64,000 nucleotides of DNA, from positions 62,001 through 126,000 of the forward strand of contig NZ_VJMG01000008.1 of NCBI RefSeq assembly GCF_007004135.1, read 5' to 3'. The stretch is from Affinirhizobium straminoryzae. GTDB lineage: Bacteria; Pseudomonadota; Alphaproteobacteria; Rhizobiales; Rhizobiaceae. This document shows, piece after piece, positions 19,859-30,836 of the stretch (positions are counted from its first letter, which is position 1; each line of letters begins with the position of its first letter). Under the pieces are notes generated by a model. That model searched no databases and was not told where the DNA came from. It was given only the letters and a program-made list of their open reading frames with translations. The position numbers were made by a program, and so were the translations under genes.

Positions 19859-21268
19859 TCAGGCCGAATAGTACATGTCGAATTCGACCGGATGCGGGGT
19901 CATTTCGAAACGCATGACTTCCTGCATCTTCAGTTCGATATAGGCATCGATCTGGTCGTCATCGAAGACGCCGCCGGCGGTCAGGAACTTGCGATCCTTG
20001 TCGAGGCTGTCGAGGGCTTCGCGCAGACTGCCGCAGACGGTCGGGATCTTCTTCAGTTCCTTCGGCGGCAGATCGTAGAGATCCTTGTCCATGGCCTTGC
20101 CCGGATGGATCTTGTTCTTGATGCCGTCGAGGCCGGCCATCAGCATGGCGGCAAAGCCGAGATAGGGGTTCTGGGCCGGATCGGGGAAGCGCACTTCGAC
20201 GCGCTTGGCCTTCGGGCCGGAGCCGAACGGAATGCGGCAGGAGGCCGAACGGTTGCGCGCCGAATAGGCCAGCAGAACCGGTGCTTCATAACCCGGAACC
20301 AGACGCTTGTAGGAGTTGGTCGTGGGGTTGGTGAAGGCGTTGATGGCCTTGGCATGCTTGATGATGCCGCCGATATAGTAGAGGCAGCTTTCCGACAGGC
20401 CCGCATATTCGTCGCCGGCGAAGGTCGGCTTGCCGTCCTTCCAGATCGACTGATGCACGTGCATGCCCGAACCGTTGTCGCCGAAGATCGGCTTCGGCAT
20501 GAAGGTGGCCGTCTTGCCATAGGCATTGGCAACCTGGTGCACGACATACTTGTAGATCTGCATCTTGTCGGCATTGCGCACCAGCGTGTCGAACTTCACG
20601 CCAAGCTCGTGCTGGGCGGATGCCACTTCGTGGTGGTGCTTTTCCACGACCACGCCCATTTCGGCGAGAACCGTCAGCATTTCCGAGCGCATGTCCTGCA
20701 GGCTGTCGACCGGCGGAACCGGGAAATAGCCGCCCTTGACGCGCGGACGGTGGCCGAGATTGCCCGTCTCGTAATCGGTGTCGTCGTTCGACGGCAGTTC
20801 GGAGGAATCAAGCTTGAAGCCGGTATTGTACGGATCGGCCTTGTACTTGACGTCGTCGAAGACGAAGAATTCCGGTTCGGGGCCAACGAAGACGGTGTCG
20901 CCGATGCCCGACGCCTTCAGATAGGCTTCGGCCTTCTTGGCGGTACCGCGCGGATCGCGGTTATAGGCTTCGCCAGAGACCGGATCGAGAATGTCGCAGA
21001 TGACGACCATGGTCGACTGCGCGAAGAAGGGGTCCATGTGCACGGTGGCCGGGTCCGGCATCAGCACCATGTCGGACTCGTTGATGGCCTTCCAGCCAGC
21101 AATGGAGGAGCCGTCGAACATGACGCCATCGGCGAACATGTCCTCGTCGACCGCCGAAACGTCCATCGTCACGTGCTGCAGCTTGCCCTTCGGATCGGTA
21201 AAGCGCAGATCGACGAACTTGACGTCGTTCTCCTTGATTTGTTTCATGATGTCGCTTGCGGTCGTCAT
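19859..21268 (-). CDS. glnA: Glutamine synthetase type I
   Basis: GlnA condenses ammonia and glutamate using ATP. The 469-residue length and the motifs mark class I-beta bacterial glutamine synthetase: [55 protein letters not shown]. The adenylylation tyrosine sits in [10 protein letters not shown] near the C-terminus, so activity should be controlled by GlnE. The start at 21268 has a GGGAG site and matches the usual N-terminus [15 protein letters not shown]. It is downstream of glnB in one transcription unit ending at a strong terminator. Confidence 0.97.
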   Translation of the reverse strand: MTTASDIMKQIKENDVKFVDLRFTDPKGKLQHVTMDVSAVDEDMFADGVMFDGSSIAGWKAINESDMVLMPDPATVHMDPFFAQSTMVVICDILDPVSGEAYNRDPRGTAKKAEAYLKASGIGDTVFVGPEPEFFVFDDVKYKADPYNTGFKLDSSELPSNDDTDYETGNLGHRPRVKGGYFPVPPVDSLQDMRSEMLTVLAEMGVVVEKHHHEVASAQHELGVKFDTLVRNADKMQIYKYVVHQVANAYGKTATFMPKPIFGDNGSGMHVHQSIWKDGKPTFAGDEYAGLSESCLYYIGGIIKHAKAINAFTNPTTNSYKRLVPGYEAPVLLAYSARNRSASCRIPFGSGPKAKRVEVRFPDPAQNPYLGFAAMLMAGLDGIKNKIHPGKAMDKDLYDLPPKELKKIPTVCGSLREALDSLDKDRKFLTAGGVFDDDQIDAYIELKMQEVMRFEMTPHPVEFDMYYSA

Positions 21269-21329
21269 GGTGTCTCCCTTGGATATTATGAGGTGATGCC
21301 GATACCCGGTTCTTTGCAGCCGGATTTGT

Positions 21330-21722
<393 letters not shown>

Positions 21723-21728
21723 TCATGA

Positions 21729-21744
21729 TGCAGGTATCGTGCCA
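21729..21744 (-). promoter_or_regulatory. Sigma-54 promoter of glnB-glnA
   Basis: The minus strand reads TGGCAC-GATAC-CTGCA, matching TGGCAC-N5-TTGCA with the invariant GG and GC in exact spacing. It is 61 bases before the glnB start. No clear NtrC dyad was found upstream. Confidence 0.75.
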
Positions 21745-21998
21745 AACAGGGACGGGCTTTGCCGGAAAATCCCGTGACTTGCGGCAAGGCCTCCTCCGCC
21801 TTTGTGATCCCGAAGGCAGGCTAGGGTTTCCCGCGACCGGTTGCAAGAGGCGTCGCGGGCGTGACGGTGCGGCGGGATAACATGACCAAATTGATGGCAA
21901 GACATAATGCGCAATTTGTCGTCAAATGCATATTTTATAATCATAATTGCCATAAATTATCCGCTTGCGTTTTAAGACCGGTCCGTTTCAATGGCCAT

Positions 21999-23492
21999 AT
22001 GCTTTCAAATGCGACAGCTCTTCTGACACCGGGTGAAATGGCGCGCGTCGATGCGGCAGCGGCAGCATCCGGCCTTTCCTCCTTCGGCCTGATGGAGCGC
22101 GCAGGGCAGGCGGTGGCTGCGGCCGCGTTGAAGGCCTATGCGTCAGCGCTGCGTTTTGCCGTGCTGTGTGGGCCCGGCAACAATGGCGGCGATGGTTATG
22201 TGGCTGCGCGGGCGCTGCGTCAGGCCGGCGCGGACGTGGTGGTGCACGTGCTCGGCGACCCCGACAGACTGCCGGCAGACGCGCGCCTTGCCTTCAATCT
22301 CTGTCCGATCCCAGGCCAGCCGCTGGCAGACTATCGGCCGCGCCCCGGCGACGTGGTGATCGACGCGCTCTTCGGCGCCGGCCTGTCACGCGATGTGCCG
22401 CAGGCGGTGGCCGATATCATTACGCGGGTGGCTGACGCGGCATGTCCGGTGCTTGCCGTTGATCTTCCCTCCGGTCTCTGCGGCGCGCGCGGGCTGGTTC
22501 TCGGCAGCGCCTTCCGGGCCGAGCGGACAGTCACCTTCATGACGAAAAAGCCCGGTCATCTGCTGATGCCGGGACGCGACCTGTGCGGCACGATCGAGGT
22601 TTTCGATATCGGAATTCCCCGCCGCATCGTTGCGGCGGAGGCCGGCCAGATGGCCTTGAACGGACCGGCCGTGTGGGGAAAAACCATGCCAAGGCTTCAG
22701 GGCGAAACCCACAAGTATCGGCGGGGCCATCTCGCGGTCTTCAGCGGCCCTGCCGCGCAAACCGGGGCCGCCCGTCTCTCCGCAACCGCCGGCCTCAATG
22801 CCGGGGCAGGGCTGGTCACCGTAGCAGCCCCGTCTGGTGCGCTTCCCACGCTGGCAGCGACGCTGACCGCAGTGATGGTACGACCGATTGACGACACGGA
22901 GGCGCTGGGCCAATGGCTGCAGGCGGCCAAGCTCTCCGCCTTCGTCATCGGCCCGGGATTTGGTGTGGGCGAGCGGGCAAGGCAGTTCGTCGCTATGCTG
23001 TCGAAGCGTCCGCTGGTGCTGGATGCCGATGCCATCACTTCCTTCGCGGCCTGCCCTGAGGATCTGTTTGCGCTATTTCGGACAGGCCCTGCACGCCTGG
23101 TGCTCACGCCGCATGAGGGGGAGTTCGGGCGTCTTTTCCCGGATCTTTCCGCCGACGGACGGCGCGGCAAGCCCGAAAGGTCGCTGGCGGCCGCAGAACG
23201 ATCCGGCGGCGTGATCGTCTGCAAGGGGGCGGATACGGTGATCGCGGCACCGGATGGACGCATTCTCATCAATGACAATGCGCCGCCCTGGCTTGCCACC
23301 GCCGGTTCCGGCGACGTGCTGGCCGGTATCGTCGGCGCGCTTCTCGCGCAGGGCGTGCCGGCCTTCGAGGCCGCCGCCGCCGGTGTATGGTTGCATGGCG
23401 CTGCTGCCGTTCATGGAGGGCCGGGCATGACGGCGGAAACGCTGGTGCAGCAGGTCAGACCCTTCGAGGCTCTTTCCATGCATGCCGGCTGA
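21999..23492 (+). CDS. nnr: Bifunctional NAD(P)H-hydrate epimerase/dehydratase
   Basis: The protein repairs hydrated NADH and NADPH. The N-terminal YjeF_N epimerase domain (about residues 10-210) has CGPGNNGGDGYVAARALR and VDLPSGLCGARG. The C-terminal ADP-dependent dehydratase domain (about 225-490) has HKYRRGHLAVFSG, LTPHEGEFGRLF and TAGSGDVLAGIVGALLAQG. With 497 residues it is a normal fused enzyme. The start at 21999 gives a standard N-terminus. The preceding 100 bases are unusually AT-rich and contain TATAAT at 21936, a possible promoter. Confidence 0.93.
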   Translation: MLSNATALLTPGEMARVDAAAAASGLSSFGLMERAGQAVAAAALKAYASALRFAVLCGPGNNGGDGYVAARALRQAGADVVVHVLGDPDRLPADARLAFNLCPIPGQPLADYRPRPGDVVIDALFGAGLSRDVPQAVADIITRVADAACPVLAVDLPSGLCGARGLVLGSAFRAERTVTFMTKKPGHLLMPGRDLCGTIEVFDIGIPRRIVAAEAGQMALNGPAVWGKTMPRLQGETHKYRRGHLAVFSGPAAQTGAARLSATAGLNAGAGLVTVAAPSGALPTLAATLTAVMVRPIDDTEALGQWLQAAKLSAFVIGPGFGVGERARQFVAMLSKRPLVLDADAITSFAACPEDLFALFRTGPARLVLTPHEGEFGRLFPDLSADGRRGKPERSLAAAERSGGVIVCKGADTVIAAPDGRILINDNAPPWLATAGSGDVLAGIVGALLAQGVPAFEAAAAGVWLHGAAAVHGGPGMTAETLVQQVRPFEALSMHAG

Positions 23493-23497
23493 CCGGT

Positions 23498-24046
23498 TTA
23501 TCCGGCAAAGTCGAGCAGCATCGCACAACGCCGGGCGGGATCGAGGCCCTTCAACCTTTCGCTGTCGAGGATCTGCCCAAGTCTCTCCGGAACGGCAGCA
23601 CCTTCCACCATACGGAAGCCGAGGTTTGCATAAAAAGGCGCGTTGAATGGCGCAAGACGATCCGTCGTCAGCGAAGCGCCGCAAAGCCCCCGGGACATTG
23701 CCTGCGCCAGCAGCGCCTGCATCAGCCGCCGGCCGATGCCGCGGCGCTGCCAATCCGGATGAACATCCATTTCGCCGACATGCAGCCGGCCCTCCAGAAG
23801 AGTGCCACCGGCATAGCCAACGGGTTTTGCGCCAGCAAAGGCGGCGACGAGAAACCCCGCATCGAGATAGGCTTGCAGTTCTAGAGCGCTGCTGGCGGCC
23901 GGTTCGCCGGACACGGCGCCCGCACGCCGCAACGTCTCGAAGGCGGCGAGTTCCACGGCGCGCAGCGCGGCAAAATGCTCCTTGCCGGCCGGAGCCACAT
24001 GCAGGTCTGCCTCTGCCGAAGCGGCGGCATTCTCCGTCGCGCCCAT
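23498..24046 (-). CDS. GNAT family N-acetyltransferase
   Basis: This 182-residue protein carries the acetyl-CoA motif A, VGEMDVHPDWQRRGIGRRLMQALLAQA, followed by FYANLGFRMVEG, the usual GNAT motif B. The acceptor substrate is not predictable. The ATG at 24046 shares its last base arrangement with the stop of the DUF72 gene upstream (TGATG), so the two are translationally coupled; a GTG one codon earlier is an alternative start. It ends only five bases from the convergent nnr stop. Confidence 0.82.
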   Translation of the reverse strand: MGATENAAASAEADLHVAPAGKEHFAALRAVELAAFETLRRAGAVSGEPAASSALELQAYLDAGFLVAAFAGAKPVGYAGGTLLEGRLHVGEMDVHPDWQRRGIGRRLMQALLAQAMSRGLCGASLTTDRLAPFNAPFYANLGFRMVEGAAVPERLGQILDSERLKGLDPARRCAMLLDFAG

Positions 24047-24849
24047 CACCCGACCGCCTTCTGCAACAGGCGAGCGCCATCCGGCGCATTCACCTTGCCG
24101 CCGGTGATGAAGAAGGCAAAGACATCGCGCGGGTTCTTTTCCGCGTGCCGACCCGGAGCGTTGAGCGGCAGGTCGGGCGGCACCTCGCCCGACGCATAGA
24201 CCTTCAGGCGCTCGCCCCAGCCGGCAACCGCCTCCGGCGGATAGCAGGTGGCAACCTCATCACTGCCCTTCTGCAAACGTGCATAGACGAAATCCGCCGT
24301 AACATCGGCAAACATGGGATAGTCGGCGTGATCGGCACAGACGGCCGCCACCTTGTATTTCGCCAGCAGTTCGACAAAGTCAGGCGTGCAGAAGCTCTCG
24401 TGCCGCGGCTCCACCACATGCCGCAATGGCAGACCGTCGAGCGACGGCGGCAGCAGGGCGAGAAAAGCCTCGAAATCCTCCGGCTCGAATTTCTTGGTGC
24501 CCATGAACTGCCAGAGGATGGGGCCGAGATGCGGGCCGAGTTCGGCAATGCCCTGGCCGAGAAACTTTTCGATCGACGGCCCGGCCTCGGCCAGAACCTT
24601 GCGGTTGGTACAGAAGCGGCTCGCCTTCAGCGAAAAGACAAAACCGTCCGGCACGTCCGACGCCCATTTGGCAAAGGTTTCGGGCTTCTGGCTGGAATAA
24701 TAGGTTCCGTTCACCTCGATGGCGGTCAATTCGCGGCTGGCAAATTCCAGCTGCCGCTTCTTCGGCAGCTTTTCCGGATAGAAGCGGCCCTCCCAGGGAT
24801 CGAAGGTCCAGCCGCCGATGCCGGTACGGATGATGCCGGATTGGGTCAT
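24046..24849 (-). CDS. DUF72 domain-containing protein
   Basis: A 267-residue cytoplasmic protein with the DUF72 (YecE-like) TIM-barrel pattern: GIGGWTFDPWEGRFYPEKLP, EVNGTYYSSQKPETFAKWA, FVFSLKASRFCTN, LWQFMGTKKF and HVVEPRHESF. The biochemical role of the family is not established. The start at 24849 follows GGGAGG by eight bases, which is better supported than an upstream in-frame ATG. It is coupled to the GNAT gene downstream. Confidence 0.88.
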   Translation of the reverse strand: MTQSGIIRTGIGGWTFDPWEGRFYPEKLPKKRQLEFASRELTAIEVNGTYYSSQKPETFAKWASDVPDGFVFSLKASRFCTNRKVLAEAGPSIEKFLGQGIAELGPHLGPILWQFMGTKKFEPEDFEAFLALLPPSLDGLPLRHVVEPRHESFCTPDFVELLAKYKVAAVCADHADYPMFADVTADFVYARLQKGSDEVATCYPPEAVAGWGERLKVYASGEVPPDLPLNAPGRHAEKNPRDVFAFFITGGKVNAPDGARLLQKAVG

Positions 24850-24934
24850 GACAAGCCTCCCGTGGGACGATGACGCGCAAGCATTCATGCACGCCCCGCA
24901 TCTCGAAATGTCGACATCTACGGGAGACGGCGGA

Positions 24935-27856
<2,922 letters not shown>

Positions 27857-27967
27857 CGTGAAAAGCTCTTTGGGAGGACAAGCCCCTTATTTAGTGATCC
27901 GGTGGCTTCTGTCGAGGCAAGACTGCCGCAAGATCCGGGCTTCGACTCGCTCCTACGCAGCAGGCTG

Positions 27968-27996
27968 TTGACAGGATCATAGCGGAATACTAGAAC
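27968..27996 (+). promoter_or_regulatory. Candidate ssb promoter overlapped by the SOS box
   Basis: TTGACA (27968-27973) is followed after 17 bases by TAGAAC, whose last bases are the first half-site of the SOS box. LexA bound there would cover the -10 element. Consensus match only. Confidence 0.5.
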
Positions 27997-28007
27997 AAAT
28001 AAAGAAC
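27993..28007. promoter_or_regulatory. LexA (SOS) box between uvrA and ssb
   Basis: GAAC-AAATAAA-GAAC is an exact match to the alphaproteobacterial LexA direct-repeat site GAAC-N7-GAAC (GTTC-N7-GTTC on the other strand). It lies between two SOS-type genes, which strongly supports function. Confidence 0.85.
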
Positions 28008-28121
28008 AAATTTGCCTGTGGATTAAGGCAGCATCCTTTCCTGCGGGCGGGAGGGATGGTTTACACTGCTTCATCCAACGGAATTGAAGTGCCGCGTGAT
28101 GGCGGCAGACAAGGTGATGAG

Positions 28122-28679
28122 ATGGCTGGCAGCGTCAACAAGGTAATCCTGGTCGGGAACGTCGGGGCGGATCCGGAAATCCGTCGCACGCAGGACGGCC
28201 GGCCGATCGCCAACCTGCGCATCGCGACGTCCGAAACCTGGCGCGACCGCAACAGCGGCGAACGCCGGGAAAAGACGGAGTGGCACACGGTTGTGGTGTT
28301 CAACGAGGGCCTCTGCAAGGTTGTCGAGCAGTATGTGAAGAAGGGCGCCAAGCTTTATATCGAAGGCGCGCTGCAGACCCGCAAGTGGCAGGACCAGAAC
28401 GGCAACGACCGCTACAGCACGGAAGTGGTGCTGCAGGGCTTCAACTCGACGCTGACCATGCTGGACGGTCGCGGCGGCGATGGCCCGAGCATGGGCGGCG
28501 GCAATGCCGGCTATGGCGGCGGTCGCAATGTGGGCAACAGCGGCGGCGGCGATTTCGGCGGCGGCTATGACGATTATGATCGCGGTGGCCCGTCCTCCGG
28601 TTCCGGTTCCAGCCGCGGCGGCGCCTCGTCCGGTGGCGGTGGTTTCGCCCGCGATCTGGACGACGACATTCCGTTCTGA
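28122..28679 (+). CDS. ssb: Single-stranded DNA-binding protein
   Basis: SSB coats ssDNA during replication and repair. The N-terminal OB fold (about residues 1-112) starts [21 protein letters not shown] and includes [25 protein letters not shown] Gly/Ser-rich disordered linker follows, ending in the acidic tip DLDDDIPF that recruits partner proteins. At 185 residues it is typical. The ATG at 28122 gives the conserved N-terminus. The terminator lies inside the 3' end of the convergent neighbour. Confidence 0.97.
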   Translation: MAGSVNKVILVGNVGADPEIRRTQDGRPIANLRIATSETWRDRNSGERREKTEWHTVVVFNEGLCKVVEQYVKKGAKLYIEGALQTRKWQDQNGNDRYSTEVVLQGFNSTLTMLDGRGGDGPSMGGGNAGYGGGRNVGNSGGGDFGGGYDDYDRGGPSSGSGSSRGGASSGGGGFARDLDDDIPF

Positions 28680-28689
28680 TCGATCCGTT

Positions 28690-29877
28690 TTACGGGTTCA
28701 CGGTGGCCGGCGAAGCACTGCTTTCGCCGGCCTTTCTGTCTTCGAGCATGGCGACAAGGGCATCGGATTGCGAGAGGATGCCGGCCAGTCGGCTGTCGTC
28801 GCGCACCACGGGCATGTCGTGAAGTCCGCCTTCGGCAAAGGCGATGATGGCATCGGCAATCGGCGTGTCCGGTCGCACGGTCCTGACCGGCGAGGTCATG
28901 ATGTCTTTGACCGTATCGTTTGGCGCGCTGGCACCGGCAAGGATCAGTCGCAGGCGTTGTCCGAACGCGATGCGCGGGCGCCCCGCCACCCAGCGCGGCT
29001 TGTGCAGGAAATCCGTCTGCGTGACGATGCCGACCACCCGCGCATGGTCGTCGGTGACGGGCAGGGCGCGGAACCGGTGCCGGCGCATCAGCTCATGCGC
29101 CTCCCGCAGGCTGGTATCCGGCGCGACGGCCACCACGTCGCGCGACATGATGCTGGCACACTCCACGTGCCGGGCGCGGCGGCGATAGGAGCGCAGTTCG
29201 GTGCGCCGCAGGATGGTTTCCAGATCGCCGCGGTCGACATCGAGAAACTGGTCATAATCCTTCAGCACCGCGTCGAGATCCTCGCTGGCAAAGCCGATGC
29301 GGGCGAACGGGGCAGGATCCGCTGTCGCGTGGGAACGCGCCGACGGTCGCAGCCGGTGCGGATAGACACCGCCCGTCAGGCGGTGAAATAAAAGTCCCGC
29401 GACGAGCAGCAGCAGGGAATTGCCGATGACGGGCCAGAGCGCAAAGCCGAAGCCGAGTTCGCGCACCGCCGCACCACCGACCACGGCCGTCAGCGCCACA
29501 GCGCCGCCCGGCGGATGCAGGCAGCGGCAGGCCGTCATGACGGCTATCGCCAGAGCGACGGCAAGCGCCGAGGCGAACAGGGCATCCGGTACCAGCATGG
29601 CCGCAGCGACCCCGACGACCGCAGAGAGGCCGTTTCCGCCGAGAACGGACCATGGCTGCGCCAGCGGACTGGCGGGTGCCGCAAACACAAGGACCGCAGA
29701 GGCACCCATCGGCGCAATCAGGGCCGGCGCAGGCAGGCCTTGCCTGAGGGCAAGCAGACCACCGGCCGCCGTCAGCGCGATGCCGGCGAGAGCCCCAAGC
29801 GGCGCACGGATGCGCTCGCGCAGGCTGAGAGGCATCGGCGAAGGCAGGAAGCGGTCGAGACGGGAGAGTAGCGTCAT
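28690..29877 (-). CDS. HPP family membrane protein with two CBS domains
   Basis: The 395-residue protein joins an N-terminal HPP integral-membrane domain (about residues 20-180, four helices, with APMGASAVLVFAAP and CRCLHPPGGAVALTAVVGG) to a C-terminal pair of CBS domains (ASIMSRDVVAVAPDTSLREAHELM... and DIMTSPVRTVRPDTPIADAI...). HPP proteins have been linked to nitrite transport in chloroplasts and cyanobacteria; CBS pairs sense adenosyl nucleotides. A nucleotide-gated channel or carrier is a reasonable inference. It stands alone on the minus strand. Confidence 0.87.
   Translation of the reverse strand: MTLLSRLDRFLPSPMPLSLRERIRAPLGALAGIALTAAGGLLALRQGLPAPALIAPMGASAVLVFAAPASPLAQPWSVLGGNGLSAVVGVAAAMLVPDALFASALAVALAIAVMTACRCLHPPGGAVALTAVVGGAAVRELGFGFALWPVIGNSLLLLVAGLLFHRLTGGVYPHRLRPSARSHATADPAPFARIGFASEDLDAVLKDYDQFLDVDRGDLETILRRTELRSYRRRARHVECASIMSRDVVAVAPDTSLREAHELMRRHRFRALPVTDDHARVVGIVTQTDFLHKPRWVAGRPRIAFGQRLRLILAGASAPNDTVKDIMTSPVRTVRPDTPIADAIIAFAEGGLHDMPVVRDDSRLAGILSQSDALVAMLEDRKAGESSASPATVNP
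28705..28737 (+). terminator. ssb terminator embedded in the 3' end of the HPP-CBS gene
   Basis: GGCCGGCGAA pairs perfectly with TTCGCCGGCC and is followed by TTTCT. It lies 26 bases after the ssb stop and inside the last codons of the convergent HPP-CBS gene. Confidence 0.8.
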
Positions 29878-29990
29878 GTCGGAAGGTCTTCGATTGCAGG
29901 CAAAGGGGCAGGACGGGTGAGACTCTGCCACCACACACGCGGGCGGCAAGCAACGACGAGGGCGAGTTATGGTGTGGTTGCAGCCAACTG

Positions 29991-30620
29991 TCAGAGGGCA
30001 AAGGCAGAGCGGATTCCATCGACGACGAACTGCACCGAAAGGGCGGCGAGCAGCACCCCCAGCAGACGCGTCAGAAGTGCGCGGCCGGTGACGCCGAGAA
30101 AGCGATCGAGCCGCTGCGCCACCATCAGCGCCACAAGCACCGTTCCCATGGCGATTGCCAGCATCACGATCAGGAGCGCCCGATCAAGCGGAGCAGCGAA
30201 GGAGCCGGCCAGAAGCACGGTAGCGGAGATCGCGCCCGGCCCCGCAATCAGCGGCAGGGCCAGAGGAAAGACGGCGATATTCTGGATGTGATCGATGGTG
30301 ATTGCCACCTTGGAGGTCTCCTCCTTGCGGTCATTGCGGCGCTGGAAGATCATCTCGAAGGCGATCCAGAACAGAAGCAGGCCGCCGGCAATGCGAAACG
30401 CGCCCATGGAAATGCCGAGTACGGAGAGAATACCGGCGCCGAACAGGGCAAAGACCGTCAGGATCGAAAAGGCGATCAGGGTTCCGCGCAGCGCCACCTG
30501 CCGCCGCTGGGCGGTATCGAGCCCCGCCGTCAGCCCCAGAAAGATTGGCGCCAGTCCCGGCGGATCGAGCGTGACGAGAAGTGTCGTGAAGGCGCTCATG
30601 ATGCTGTCGGCGCTGGTCAT
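29991..30620 (-). CDS. MarC family integral membrane protein
   Basis: This 209-residue protein has six predicted helices and the MarC/UPF0056 pattern: LLVTLDPPGLAPIFLGLT near the N-terminus, GAFRIAGGLLLFWIAFEMIF in the middle and FPLALPLIAGPGAISATVLL before helix four. The molecular function of MarC proteins is unresolved. The start at 30620 follows GAGGAGG by eight bases. It is divergent from gyrA. Confidence 0.88.
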   Translation of the reverse strand: MTSADSIMSAFTTLLVTLDPPGLAPIFLGLTAGLDTAQRRQVALRGTLIAFSILTVFALFGAGILSVLGISMGAFRIAGGLLLFWIAFEMIFQRRNDRKEETSKVAITIDHIQNIAVFPLALPLIAGPGAISATVLLAGSFAAPLDRALLIVMLAIAMGTVLVALMVAQRLDRFLGVTGRALLTRLLGVLLAALSVQFVVDGIRSAFAL

Positions 30621-30771
30621 CAACGGACCTCCTCTCGCTTGGCTGCCCCGGCTTGCTTGCCGCAATGGCTCCACATTGATAGAACACATCCATGAAGGAA
30701 AGGCTTCATTGCGCCAAATGGCCCCGGCGCATCCCGAAGGCGCAAAAGTCTGTTTAAAACCGGCCCGCAAA

Positions 30772-30800
30772 TTGGCGTTTGCGCTGCCCTTCCGCTATAA
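30772..30800 (+). promoter_or_regulatory. Candidate gyrA promoter
   Basis: TTGGCG and CTATAA are separated by 17 bases, 37 bases before the gyrA start codon. This is a reasonable match to the alphaproteobacterial housekeeping consensus. Confidence 0.5.
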
Positions 30801-30836
30801 AGAAACAACTGATTCCGAACAGAGATCGTATCCGAT

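Noticed and set aside
21901..21965. AT-rich patch before nnr as a mobile-element scar
   Set aside because: No inverted or direct repeats flank it; a plain promoter with TATAAT is the simpler reading.
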